From contig JAOTOL010001475.1 of the NCBI GenBank assembly GCA_034440575.1, forward strand, positions 956,001 to 1,020,000: a DNA stretch of 64,000 nt, in the 5' to 3' direction. Below, in pieces: positions 1-25,559 of this stretch. The stretch is from Imbricaverruca yamaguchii. Lineage: Eukaryota; Arthropoda; Thecostraca; Neoverrucidae. The notes under the pieces are model-generated. The model was not told where the DNA came from. It made no database searches and worked only from the letters and a program-made list of their open reading frames with translations. A program made the translations under genes and the position numbers. Position 1 is the stretch's first letter. Every line of letters starts with the position of its first letter.

Positions 1-135
1 AGGCCATATAGCGTCGCCAACTTCTCAAACCGATTGGTCGCGGGTGGACTCGGTAATTCCGCTGGTTGCGGACTCGAACCCATAATCTTGCGGTCAAGAG
101 CCCAACACCCTACGGACTAAGCTACCGCGGCTCCA
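1..135 (-). repeat. tRNA-derived SINE (family with GGCGACGCTA body)
   Basis: Read on the minus strand this is a tRNA-like head with a pol III B-box-like GGGTTCGAGTCC. It is followed by a body containing CGCGACCAAT and TTGGCGACGCTA. The same body follows a different tRNA-like head at 9727-9880 on the plus strand, so this is a dispersed SINE and not a free tRNA gene. It runs off the left edge of the window. Confidence 0.6.
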
Positions 136-552
136 CCAAACGCGTGACATAAGAGGTTATCGGTAGCAGGTGCAGATAAGCCACGGTACTTAATGAGATT
201 GCATTGCGGCAATACATTACAATACCTACGTACATTCGTGATTGCCGATCTGCCGATTGGGGATTGCCGATATGTACGACATTACAGTACGTACATATCG
301 GCACCTTACAAAATCGGACGAACTGGCAAAAATAGATGGAACATCCTCATCGTGACATCTGTGGCTGAGAACAACTCGACATGCATACATACACAGACTA
401 CTCACGAGCACCGTAGTGGGACGATGAGTACGTGTAAACCTACAGGCTACGCTCTACCGACTTCACAAACACAGGCACATATCAGTTGTTGAGCTTGACA
501 TTCACTGGTGCGACGCAACACGCACGTTTAGTCTCGTGTAATATTTGTTTTT
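136..552. other. No recognisable feature
   Basis: I see no gene or repeat here that I can support. Several short open frames exist on both strands, but they lack family similarity and splice context. Confidence 0.4.
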
Positions 553-843
553 TTAATTATTTGAACTATTTGAAACTTTCAATGACCTTTGGATGTCTGC
601 TGAGATCGTTGGGTTCTTGGGCATGGTGAACACAAAACGCTGCATCCACTCTCTGAATGTGCGGAAGAATTCCTCTGTGGGAACCGTCAGGCCGCTAATG
701 GTTAGGAGGCGAGTCCAGAACGCTTCTCGTGGTTCATCTTCGGGAAACGCAAATGGGTGCTCAGCGATCAGTCCGCCGGTTTCTTTCTGGCCATGGACCA
801 GGCCGCACATAATCCCCCCACCGCCATGCTTAGCATTTAACAT
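553..843 (-). other. Unidentified open frame, 96 codons
   Basis: An open frame on the minus strand encodes a protein-like stretch, including FPEDEPREAFWTRLL. I cannot assign it to a family. The run HGGGGIM near its start faintly recalls mariner-type transposases, but the rest does not follow. It could be an exon or a decayed transposon. Treat it as unassigned. Confidence 0.2.
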
Positions 844-1772
844 TCCTTCAATTCACATCATTATCTGATGTGATTTGAAGGAAGCTGATATTCATTTCTA
901 TGGGGAAATGAAATCTCAGCAAATCGGCAGTTCAAGTTCATGTGCTGATGTAGAAAAAGTAATTTCACTATAAAATAATATTAATATCATTCAACTAAGA
1001 TTTTTCAAACACTAGGAAAAACACTAATGTTGACAATGACAGTACATGCTATCCCCCACGCCATAAGATATAAGAGGTTATGTAAAGTGTGGGGAGAATA
1101 TGGAATAATATGGAATAATATGGAAAATATGGAAAGTGTGGGGAAATGGGATTTTTGTGACTAACAAAGAACACTGAGGTCAAATTACAAAAATATCCTA
1201 ACTGAATATAACCTAAACAACTGATGTTGGACCTCCTAAAACATACTCATGTTCGGTCATCAAAACCTACTGATATTGTATGCTGGATGTTGAACGTGAT
1301 TCACGAAGGAAATGGTAGATCCATTGTACCTTAATTACACACTCGCATCAATTGTGCACCGTAGTATATTAATTAACCTCGTGACATAGAAACTCAGTTA
1401 ATGGAAGCATACATTTTGTATCCTAGGCTGAATCTGTTATCATTACTCCATGTAGAAAAGGCTGGCCATTATTCTGCTGGAATAACATGATAAAAATGTT
1501 AGAAATAGCCACATGCAAATATATGTATTCATTTTGTTTGTATAATCAAACCTGGTTTTGGCTTTCCGTGCATGACTGCCTATCCTGTCTTCTTCTGATC
1601 TTTCACTACTCCCAAGTAGCCTTGTTCTTCATTCAACACAGTTTATGGAAAATTATTTTCAGGAAACTGGGAAGAAGTTGCTAGTAAGCTTCAAGAGGTT
1701 CAGTCCATACATCTGTCTAAAAGTTGTCTTCTTGGGGCTTCTTTATATATAAATACCAAGGTTTTTGGAATT
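844..1772. other. AT-rich stretch without recognised genes
   Basis: The sequence is AT-rich, with a small local tandem repeat of GGAATAATAT near 1100-1130. I recognise no coding, RNA or mobile feature. Confidence 0.4.
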
Positions 1773-1826
1773 TGGTTAGTTAGTTATTAGGGCTTAGGGC
1801 GCATCGACTACTTGGTCTGGCGCCAT
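1773..1826 (-). repeat. Short SINE remnant, TAACTAAC-tail family
   Basis: The minus strand reads GGCGCCAGACC..., GATGCGCCCTAAGCCCTAAT and a TAACTAAC tail. The same GTCGATGCGCCCTAAA-type core with a TAACTAAC tail recurs about ten times in this window. Confidence 0.6.
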
Positions 1827-1829
1827 TTG

Positions 1830-4800
1830 GATTTGGAGGATAGAATAGAACAACAGTGTTTCCTGAAAAGAGGTAGGTTTGTTTGGACTGGGGAATGATT
1901 GTGGTGATACTCATCGCTGTTGCTATGTGATGTCAAGATATTATGGATGAATTGGTTTGGTGACTGTTTTACTTTAATTTCCTTTTCCATTACCCCACTC
2001 AAGCACACTCGCTTCTCCTTCGACTGAATGCATGCTTTGGCTGGAATACATGGTCTTTCTTATGCTTTCGAAACATGCATTTACATTTTTTTGATGCCCC
2101 TCACAATGCCTCTCTGCAGTGCATTGTAAAACCTCCCAGCTCCGCTTCCTTTTTCAGAGAGGACTTTGCTTCATAAAAACATTCATGACATTCGTCTGAA
2201 ATTGAGAGCTAAGATGCCTCTTGTCCACCTCTTTGTGCCTAGAAAAATGTGAAACGTCTGTAAACATCAAAACTGCAATAATGAACCCTTAAATCCATCT
2301 CACACAGTACAGGTGAGAGTGGTACTTTTAACCACATTAATCAACTTTGCATTGGAAAGGCATAACAAGAATTCAAATATTAACTAAAAGTACATATTTC
2401 CTGAAATGTTTTTAAGGTCTGTTTTTTGCAATTACACCAGTTTTTTAGTGGCTACTAATAATTGGTACCACAAAGCTACAGTGAAGTATCCTGCACACCA
2501 CTTTATGTTCAGAATATGGCACAACACTACAAACAATTATATGTTTTAAAGTAGCTCTATGTGAGTGGTTAGATGACTTGATAGAGAGAACCATCTGAAT
2601 ATGGATACCATTCTTTTTGAAATTCAGTAAAGTACTGGTTTGGCCCACAAAGCAGCAATTTGTTCCATGCATTAAGTGTTTGGAACTCCCTCTTCCCTAC
2701 TACCACTACTGCCCAGCCATGATACAATGGGCAAGCATTACCAATTGTCCACAAGTTGGTGAATGGACGTATTGCATGATTACATACAGCACACAGAAAC
2801 AATTGATAACTGACGGGGCCAACGCACATGCTAACATTAATCACCAGATTGCATCAATGACATGCTGACAAGTTGACATTGTGGGTATAAGGCTTTAATT
2901 CGCATAAATTGTCTGAGGTTGTTCTCAATATAACCACGCCATGGATAAATTAATTCTGGGTTGTGCCTTTGGTTCAAGCCACACGCTGTGTTTTTCAGAA
3001 GAGGACATAAAGGCGTTCCCCCATTACTGTTTTAAGTTGCCGCTGGTCTGGTGATGCTGTCCCCTGCAATATTGCAGCTGACAGAATACTAATATGCTTT
3101 ACAACCAACGAGAAACTAATCGTGAGAAAAGCGCCATAATTGTGCTAAAATGAAAGCACCATATTTAGTAGATTTATTAGTATAGTCCAAAACTAGAATA
3201 TAATTCAGCAGTATTCTGGAATAAAAGCGCTTCTGGTATATGACGTCATTGGCGTAGGTTTTGTCTAGTTTCAACTAACTATACTAGAACAGCCAACTTG
3301 GGTACCGTTGCCTAGTTATCTTGCAGAATCGGCGTGAATGTTGGTTGGCGAGTGGTGGTGCAATCGTCACGCAGCGACGACTGCAAGAATCGGCGTGAAT
3401 GTTGGTTGGCAAGTGGTGGGTTGCTGAGTTCGAATCTTCATATAATTTTAATAGACATCCATTGAATTACTGGATAATGCTCCAGAGCCCTGATCACATA
3501 TGGCATCACTTTTTACAAACCCGATTCACCACCCTAATTGAGCAGGCTGCAATACCTACCTAATTGTTGAATTGCTAACCCCTGCATGCTCTGAGCCAAC
3601 CCCTGCGTATATATCGCCTTGCTCTGAGCTGAAGGGCATCATTAGTAGTTACCTAGGTAGGTACTAGGTAACTACTTATCTACTGCCCTCATTCTTGGGC
3701 ACTGACAAATCTGGGTGGTATGATCATCAGGTGCTGATCCGTGTAAATTATTCACCATGTGGCCTGAAATTCACAGTTAATGGAGTTGTGCTATTTCATC
3801 TCGTTTTAGGTTTTCATTTTGCCACCTGATGTGGGCCTCTGCAATGCTAAACAATGTAAGTGCATGTGACTGAAGTGAGGCATCCATTTTTAATCCTTAG
3901 GGACTTTTTTTTTTGTTAATGGTGAAGCAATTTTAGGCTTGGGGATCATCCCACCATTCCTCTGTGACTTAATTATATACCACATTCTTTAGTCATGCAT
4001 CTAATCCTGGTGTTGATGACACCAATCCTGAAAGTGCACCTGTGATAATGGTATTCTTGTAGTTCATGGTAGCCACAAGACAAGTTGTACACAAATTTTA
4101 CCTCCATGACGCATATAAGGGGGTTATATATTTATTTCACAATGCATGCCCTCCAGGTGCAGTGGCTGTTATGGACAGTCTGGGTATAACTCACATATTT
4201 GCAAAGAAAGGATGGATTTGTGGTCAATAGTGGGAGCAAATGCCCAACAAACATTCATATGCCAACATAATACAATGCTCATATCACTCCATACTGCATA
4301 CATTGTACTTGCCACATGAGCTATACATGAGTGGTTTGTAGAAGTGATAGGAAAGCTATAGCCTAAAGGTGACTTCATAGTGTACACATATCCATGGTAT
4401 AAGTTTTTTGTGTGACTGGTGTTGTTTATGGAGATATGCCAGTACATGTTTATTGAAGTTAGACAGCCTCAGTGTTTGTTTCAGTAGGAAGTTTGTTATA
4501 GTGAAAGACAGATGAGTGGACAAATCTCCTGCAGCCAGCTTATGTGTATGGCTGGCAGGTGCAGGTGGTCATCTGCATAGATGGCAAATCCACCATTTGG
4601 CCTCAGCTCACCTATATAGGAGCACTTCATCAGGTCATTACCTGCTCCAGTTATCGGAACCGAGCTGACCACCCGACTGCTCCGTTGGGTGGGGGGTGAG
4701 GGGGCTCGGCGCAGTCAGCCTCGCAAAGAAAGAAGTGAACTACGTGAATAAAGTATGGAAATGCTTTAGGCACACAATGACAAACAGTAGATTTCCAGGT

Positions 4801-4885
4801 GTGTAGGGAGTAACATGCAAAGTGACATCAATCACATGACAGTCATTTGTATTCATGACAATGTTCCATTTGACAAAGTTTGGTT
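1830..4885. other. Intergenic DNA, possibly decayed transposon
   Basis: I recognise no confident gene. Minus-strand open frames near 2445-2844 and 4169-4447 look protein-like but match no family I can name, and may be transposon debris. A short direct repeat containing GAATCGGCGTGAATGTTGG occurs at about 3328 and 3388. Confidence 0.35.
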
Positions 4886-4891
4886 CCATTA

Positions 4892-5606
4892 GCCTGTCAT
4901 GAACTTGACCTGACTTGACCTCGGCGACCTAACATGACTTTTTAAATTATACAGCATGACAATATGCTTCAAACAAGTCGCTAGTGTTGTCAAGAACACT
5001 TCCCTTTTGCCAATATACTGGAAGCGCATCAGCGCCAATTTTTGTGGTCTGGTGCTGCAAAATTTGTTTACTCTAACAGCTGCTAACTTGAAAAGTTTTG
5101 GGCCGATTTTCATTTTTCTTGCTTCAAACAATGTGCCGGTAATTTCTAAGCAGGTATGCAAGAAATAGCCTTTATCGGCCAGTACAATATGGAGTTATGT
5201 ACAAAAAATCGAAGGGGTGGGCGGATTTCACCCTCCCCTCCGGGACGTATGTTAACCTGCCATGAGCTTGACCCGACTTGACCTCGGTGACCTGACATGA
5301 CTTTGAAACAACATAGCACAACAATATACATCAAACAAGTCACTAGTGTTGCCAAGAACACTCCTTTTTTCCAATATATGGGAAGCGCATCAGCGCCGAT
5401 ATTTCTGGTCTGGCGCTGAAATGTTTTTTTACTTTAGCGACCCCTAACTCAAAAGATTTTTGGTCGATTTTAGCTTTTGTTGCTTTAAACAACCCACCGG
5501 TCATTTATGAGCAGGTACACAGACAATGGCATCTATCAGCCGGTAAAATCTGGAGTTACCTACGAAAAACCGTAGGGGTGGGCGGATTTCACTCCCTCTC
5601 CAGGGC
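4892..5606. repeat. Two tandem ~360 bp repeat copies rich in TGACCT
   Basis: The block beginning with the CTTGACCTGACTTGACCTCGG region at about 4900 and ending near 5250 recurs from about 5258 to 5606. Shared landmarks in the same order are AACAAGTC, GAAGCGCATCAGCGCC and GGGGTGGGCGGATTTCAC. The copies differ by many substitutions, so the duplication is not recent or the family is dispersed. Confidence 0.75.
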
Positions 5607-5619
5607 ATGTAACACTCCT

Positions 5620-6220
5620 CTGATTTCTTGGAATTTCATCATTTTTTTATTTCTTGGAGCATTATGTGACCAATCATTTCCTCTGTAAATGCATACTTTT
5701 CAATTGAGAGGGAAATGACACCAAAAAGGGGCATGGAGTAGGGTAAGATAGCATACAAATGTTTGAAAAATGTAATGTAACCTTACCTAATGGCTAACAT
5801 AGCCTAACCTCCCATACAATAATGGAAATACTGTGTTTTATCGAAATTCTATTTTTTTCAAAATAATAAAACGGAACCTTGAACCAGAGCCTAAATTAAA
5901 ATTTGAAGAAAATTAAAAAATAATTTTTTTTAATTAAAAAAAAAAAAAAAAAAAATTTAAAAAAAAATTTTGTAGTCTTTGGTTTTTGTGTAAATCCTTG
6001 ATTTCTTGAATTTCATCATTTTTTATTTCTTGAGCATTATGTGACCAATCATTTCCTCTGTAAATGCATACTTTTCAATTGAGAGGGAAATAACACCCAA
6101 AAGGGGCATGGAGTAGGGTAAGATAGCATACAAATGTTTGAAAAATGTAATGTAACCTTACCTAATGGCTAACATAGCCTAACCTCCCATACAATAATGG
6201 AAATACTGTGTTTTATTAGA
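5620..6220. repeat. Direct repeats of ~215 bp flanking an A-rich spacer
   Basis: A segment from the TTTCATCATTTTTTATTTC region to AATACTGTGTTTTAT occurs at about 5620-5840 and again, nearly identical, at about 5997-6216. The spacer includes a long poly-A/T run around 5920-5970. It could be a local duplication, terminal repeats of a small element or an assembly artefact. No coding sequence lies between the copies. Confidence 0.7.
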
Positions 6221-6554
6221 AATTTCTACTTTTTTCTTTAAGAAAAGATTGAATGAAAAACTGAAGTAACCTAATGTAACCAAAGCAAGCCTGAACCATT
6301 TTTGAAGAAAAATATCAACTTTTTTAGAAGAAAATTTAAAAATTGATTTTTCTAACTTACAACAAAAGCCTAACATAATTTAACCAAACCTAGCCTCTTT
6401 GTATTCTCCACAGATATAAAATGTGTGTAAAACTTGTCTTTTGGTTACCTTAATCTACAATAGTACCTATTTTTCTTCCAACCTGTGGCTTGAGAATCTC
6501 TGTGCACTTTCTAATGGATCTTGAGCACATTATCACATAGTAGGTTATTGCCAA

Positions 6555-6850
6555 ACAGCATCATTGGTTTTGCATCAGGGTCCACCTTGCCTCCACTCTG
6601 TTGAGTGTGAAGGTGGAGGGGCAGTGTATGGTGGTGCTGGATTTCGCATTCCACATCCCGGTCCATTCGTTGATGTGGTTGAGGGCTGGCTGCAGGGCTG
6701 TGTAGCACTGTCCAGGGAATGACCTGGGATCAGCAGGGTCGTGTCTGCCAAGAGGGAGCATGTCACGTCCACCAGCCAGAGTGGCTGCACAGTCACTGAT
6801 CCCTGGTGCAGACCATCCAGGAAAGTTTGCAGCTCAGATAGGCTTGAACC
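6555..6850 (-). pseudogene. Jockey-like LINE reverse transcriptase remnant
   Basis: On the minus strand two overlapping frames give RT signatures in the right order. First comes GLHQGSVTVQPLWLV, resembling the GxPQGSVLxPLLW block. Then comes LLADTTLLIPG, resembling the ADDT catalytic block. After a frameshift come ALNHINEWTGMWN and FTLNRVEARWTLM, which resemble the region downstream of the catalytic site in jockey-superfamily elements. The Asp-Asp pair is damaged (ADT) and the frame is broken, so it is inactive. Confidence 0.6.
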
Positions 6851-6918
6851 TGCTGTGGAGCTGGCAGTCAACCATGTGCATACAACCTCATACCAAACTG
6901 TGTGAGAAAGATGGTACA

Positions 6919-6978
6919 TGGGTGCTACATAACCAGTACCAGTTGATGCGCCCTTAAGCCCAAATAATCAATCAATCA
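6919..6978 (+). repeat. Short SINE remnant, GATGCGCCC core
   Basis: It contains TGCTACATAACCAG, GTTGATGCGCCCTTAAGCCC and an AATAATCAATCAATCAA tail. This is a tail variant of the TAACTAAC-tail SINE found elsewhere in the window. It abuts the LINE remnant. Confidence 0.6.
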
Positions 6979-6979
6979 A

Positions 6980-8680
6980 ATATGATATGTGCAGGATGTG
7001 TTTATACAACACATGATTAAGTAGCTTTCATTCCACATCTAATTCCGTCCAAATTTGGTCACATGAAAGGTTGATGGCAAGTTTGTTTCTATAAAACCAC
7101 TGCTAACCTCTTCATGTTTCAGATGTGATACTGAAACCACCAGCATCTACAACACCCCTACTAAGCTGAGGTTGCACCAATCACCTGGATCATCAAAATG
7201 GGTGGATGGAAGAAGGGGAAACATGAGAAAGGTTGGTGAAGTTGCCTACCATTTGCATAGTCAGGATTACCCATATAATGCCATTCCAAAAGACTGTTGG
7301 GGAGAGGGAGATGTGGGTTCTATTTCAGCTGCAAAGAAGCATGCATAATCTCAGAAGAATGATCATTAGTTCTGGAGGGCTAGTAAAAGTCTGTATGTCG
7401 CACCCAAATCACTGGAATGTAGTGACATTAAAAAAGTGTTTCATCTGACATCTATGCCACCGGACAAGAATTGGTGTATTCCATGTAGACACTTTTTCTG
7501 CTGACCAGTAACATTACATAGACGTTAAACTTCATCGATGTCGTATGCAGGAATATTTCAACACACTGGAGGCCACAATTAACAAGAACGCTCTTTGTCT
7601 TGCAACACATATGTGTCATTTTGTCTCAACACCAACGTTGGGATGATTGCCTTCTCCTGGCGCCTTCTCACTGGATCCGCCAGTGGCCTAGGGCAGCATG
7701 TTTCAGTCGATGCGCAGGAGACGGTGCTGAATATCACAGTGCTGCGCAGTCGTAGACATTCCAGGCAATCTGAGCTCATGGGACATTTGTGGCGATGCAG
7801 TTGTAGGAATTGCTGACAATGCGCCGAAGACATGTTGGCATCTACAAGCTGATGTTGAAACCAAAATCACGTGTTCGGCTACTGTTAGGATGTCGCAGGC
7901 TTGGTGACGAACAAGCGATTTGGGTGAATACCGTTGATGCGTCTTATATTTCGGTCTGAAGGATGGTTAAATCAGCCAGTGCAGTTCAGCTCGAGGAAGA
8001 TTTCCTACCCTTTCTTTGTTCAAAATCATGTCCACCATCAAGCTAGGTCACTATAAGGAACCTAGTTCGACTTTTTTTGGTTTAATAAAGTTTGTCTAGC
8101 TTTTGTATCACGGTTATATGACAAGGAGTGACGAGTAGTCTAACCGCCAACTCATTCCTCGGCTGGCATTCCGATCGCGCCGGGACTGAAGGACGTCCGC
8201 TCAGCCGTCGTACCTTTACATGCAGCCGTCGTATTTTGGTGCAGATCCGTACGATCTTGATGGAAGCTGAGTTGCTGTCGTAGTAACTATTGGTCTGTGC
8301 ATTTTTGATGGGCTGATCAGTATTGGTCAGGCGAGAGATGTCGCATGGTGACAACATTAGTCGACATCTGCACCGACAGTTTCTTCGCTGATTATCATGC
8401 TACAGAAAACATCCACTGTAAACATCCGCTGCACGTCAATCTGAATGATGTATTGTAAATATTAGAAGCAGACGTTTTCAATGCATTAATTGTATCAATG
8501 CAAGTCAGTTGTGAACATATTGCTTCCTGCAGGCCAATCTGAATGATGAATAGTAAATATTTAAGAAGTTGTCAACATATTTGTACTAAGGAAGTTTTCA
8601 TTATAAGTGTTGTGTGCATTTTGTGTGAATAATTTGCATCGTGTGTCAACCTCAAGCATACCCGCATCAGTGAGTTCTCA
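6980..8680. other. Intergenic, nothing recognised
   Basis: I see no supported gene, RNA or mobile element. Short open frames on both strands around 7579-7833 are mutually antisense and have no family resemblance I can name. Confidence 0.4.
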
Positions 8681-8684
8681 GTGC

Positions 8685-8960
8685 CATGGGCCAGACCACA
8701 GTTCTCAGAGTCCTGGCTCCGACCAGAGTTCTCAGAGTCGTAGATCAGACCAGAGTTATCAGAATCATTGGTCAAACCAGAGTTATCGGTGTTATGGGTC
8801 AGACCAGAGTCTTCAGTGTCGTGGGTCAGACCAGAGTCCTCAGTGTCATAGGTCAGACCAGAGTCCTAAGTATCATGGGTCAGATCAGAGTTCTCAGGTG
8901 GTGCATCCTAAAACCCCAGTAATCACCATCAGAGTTCTCAGTGTCACAGTGAGCGGACGA
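8685..8960 (+). repeat. 30-bp minisatellite upstream of ERCC3
   Basis: About nine imperfect units of the form GGGTCAGACCAGAGTCCTC plus a TCAGTGTCAT-type remainder lie 64-340 bp upstream of the ERCC3 start codon. The unit is divisible by three, so both overlapping forward frames stay open and would give a Ser/Gln/Asp-rich decapeptide repeat. I have no evidence that it is translated. Confidence 0.75.
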
Positions 8961-9023
8961 TAGACTGAGTTGTGGCATTAATCTCCGCTTATCTAGCCGC
9001 TACTGTTGCCAACCGGTGGATTT

Positions 9024-23036
<14,013 letters not shown>

Positions 23037-23039
23037 GCG

Positions 23040-23250
23040 CGGCACGGCGCGCCGATCGGTGCTCGTCGGGCAGGTGTCGGAGTGCGAGGTACGCCCGATG
23101 CTTCGTGCCCAGTGGGAGAGGTACGTCGTCGGGCCGGTATCGGAGCGCGAGGTACGCCCGATGCTTCGTGCCCAGTGGGAGAGGTACGTCGTCGGGCCGG
23201 TATCGGAGCGCGAGGTACGCCCGATGTTTCGTGTCGAATGGGCGAGATAC
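23040..23250 (+). repeat. ~63-bp array in the ERCC3 3' region
   Basis: Three units with GGAGCGCGAGGTACGCCCGA, TGCTTCGTGCCCAGTGGG and GAGGTACGTCGTCGGGC start four bases after the ERCC3 stop codon. It presumably lies in the 3' UTR. Confidence 0.88.
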
Positions 23251-24265
23251 GCCTGCTGTTTCGCGTTCAGGACGAGAGGCACTTGTGGTGCGCCGTGTGA
23301 AAAGTTCATTGCCACAGGACTGCGTCGAAGCAGCACGGTGGTCAGATGATCCACGCCAAGGCAGCTGTTTCCGCCAGGGTCTACGTTATGAGTGCACACC
23401 GCTCGCATCTTCTGAGCGGGAGTGTCTGTGGTCGTTAAACCCGGCGTCTCCGGTGCTCCTTTCACCTGGGAGCTGGTGTCAGCACTGTGATGAGCGCTGA
23501 TGTGCGTTTGCATGTGCGCGAATAGGTCTGCGTCTATTTCGTCCTCAGTGTATTCTCAGTAATGTGGAGTCAGATGATATCTTCAACCATCTTCAGAGTT
23601 TGGCATTGCCCCCGAGGTACTCTATGGGATGCATACATTTCCCCGTACCTCAGTTTAAGTTCATGGAGTTAACTTTTCCTGTGCTCCTTGTTGGCCTAGT
23701 TGAACTTTTTTTTTACCCTCAAATTAAGGGGGAAAAAAGTACCCCCCAAATTTTTTATTTATTTTATTTTTATTATTTTCTTACTCCCCGAAAAAAAAAA
23801 GAAACCCACACGTCAGCTGTTTTGTTTGGAAGGAGTGACTGTGCAGTCGTGTCATTAGGAAATACAAAGGTTGTGTATGCTTCGAGCTGCATTACGTCGA
23901 AAAGGTGCTTCGTTGATGGCTAGTTGTTTCAGTCCAGGGCGCCTGAGTCTCGCTCCCAGTTTTACTCGGAGCCACATACAAAATGTCTGCGAAGAGCGGC
24001 CATATAAGATGAAGGCCGCGACTATCACCAAAATTGGTCCCAAAAAGGTAACTGAATGTCGGGCAGTATTCATCTTATTTCGTACAGGTGTGAGTGGGGT
24101 AGAGGGCGCCCGAATTTCTTCGCTTGATGCCTGATACGAGGTATAATGCGATCCAGCTGTACTGCACGCTCATTAAATTGGAAGTAGACTCAGTCGACGC
24201 ACCCATAAATAACCAACCGACCAAATTGTTGCAAGCCACTAGGCGGTCGAATGCAGAAGCAGGTT
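23251..24265. other. ERCC3 3' flank, nothing recognised
   Basis: The sequence runs from a GC-rich part into a T-rich low-complexity part near 23700-23800. I found no convincing polyadenylation signal for ERCC3 close to the stop. A diverged TAACTAAC-family piece (GTCGACGCACCCATAAATAA) lies near 24195. Confidence 0.4.
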
Positions 24266-24453
24266 TGGGGGCGAGGATGGCCGAGTGGTTAAGGTGTCGG
24301 GCTCTGGGTACCAAATGTCCCGGGTTCGACACTAGCGCCGCTCCGGACATTTCCCAATCCCCCGGCCCACCGGCGAAACAGTGTGGGCGGCGCCATTAGC
24401 CGCGAACGTGCAGAAAGTGCGTCGTGAACCACCCAATAAAAACAAACAGAAGC
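24266..24453 (+). repeat. Full-length tRNA-headed SINE
   Basis: The Ser/Leu-like head has GAGGATGGCCGAGTGGTTAA and a B-box CCCGGGTTCGACAC. The body has TTCCCAATCCCCCGGCCCAC and AAACAGTGTGGGCGGCGCC. The tail is GTCGTGAACCACCCAATAAA. It is inverted relative to the copy at 22314-22500, and the terminal exon of ERCC3 lies between them. Confidence 0.85.
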
Positions 24454-25311
24454 AGGAATGCCAGGCCAGGCCTTGCCCACCCGACCAGAGGTCGATTTTT
24501 TTTCGTAGTGATTGGGAAGGGGCAGACGCTCTCCATGCCGCTCTTTCCAGGCGACGCCCATAGTTCCCATGTAAAAGTCCGGCACATCGGGGGCAATTGC
24601 CGCCCCATCCTGGATCTGGCTATTCCAAGCCGGTTTAGCGCCGCGAAACTAGCTTTAGTGCCGTGAAGTCTATCCCCATTTCACCCGAGTACCCTCGTGC
24701 CGGGGCGCAATGTATTGAGCGAATATATGTAAACAAAGCAAAGCTCACGTTTGTCATATATTTTCCTCGAATTTGAACTGTCTGCAATCTGCTATTTCGG
24801 AGTAGGTAAATTTACGTCACGCGAAAAATCGTTTCCGAAGAGGAAAGCTTCATTCTCTACAAATTTCACATATGCGAGTAGGTGTATTACAGTACATAAC
24901 ATCTTCAGAAAATTGAAGTGTTGCAACAAAATCCGTTACACTCCTCAAATCAATTCCATCATATACTCACATCCAATGCGTGAAAAAATGGTATATAAAA
25001 CAATTGTACGTCCAGCCATTTTGTCCGGTAGGGGCCGCATCAGCCGGTCGCAGCCGTCTAAAACCACAGGTCCGAACAAACGCGAACAAACGCGTTACAT
25101 CCAGCGCATTGCCAACTCTACCAGGAACGGGCTCAGATTCGATTGCCACGGGTGCGACGCCGGTCCTGGTTAACGTCGACGAGCCCACACAGATTAGTCG
25201 AGAGCGACCCGCTGGTACGGACCGAGTCCAGTGGACATGATTTAGACGAGGGCTCGAGATCTTCCGGCCACGGCCACGCCGTGACTGCTCGTGACGGCCT
25301 GAAGACCTCGG
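24454..25311. other. ERCC3/METTL2 convergent intergenic region
   Basis: No gene is recognised. It includes the expected METTL2 3' UTR, which is transcribed leftward from 25411. Confidence 0.4.
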
Positions 25312-25413
25312 TGACGTCACGCGTCGGGTCGTTGGCGACGCCACGGCCAGGGGAGCCGTGACGTCACGCACCGGGTCGTTGGTGACGTCACGGCTGGTAG
25401 AGCGGTGACGTCA
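25312..25413. promoter_or_regulatory. Four perfect TGACGTCA palindromes over the METTL2 stop
   Basis: TGACGTCA occurs at 25312, 25359, 25383 and 25406 within a short tandem repeat containing CGGGTCGTTGG. The octamer is the cAMP-response-element (CREB/ATF) consensus. The last copy overlaps the METTL2 stop codon (TCA on the plus strand at 25411-25413). The sites may be by-products of tandem duplication and not a regulatory cluster. Confidence 0.5.
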
Positions 25414-25559
25414 GCGGGCGTCGGTCGGTTTGCGGTACTTGCACTGGTTCCAGACGCGGTACATCTTGAGCTGCCGGCCGCGGTTCACCTGGAGACGACG
25501 ATCCACGAGGTTCTGCATCTCCTCCAGTCCGGCGGCCGCAAATGTTCGCCGCAGGTCGT
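25411..25559 (-). CDS. METTL2: METTL2 exon 7 (terminal)
   Basis: Acceptor GCTTTCCCCCAG on the minus strand. It encodes [17 protein letters not shown], then [20 protein letters not shown] and [10 protein letters not shown] before TGA. Phase 1 in. Confidence 0.93.

Noticed and set aside
4169..4447. PIF/Harbinger-type transposase
   Set aside because: The minus-strand frame looks protein-like, but I could not place any catalytic or family motif.
24266..24345. Functional tRNA-Ser/Leu gene
   Set aside because: The head is followed by a conserved SINE body and tail, the anticodon arm is degenerate, and the same unit recurs at 22314-22500.
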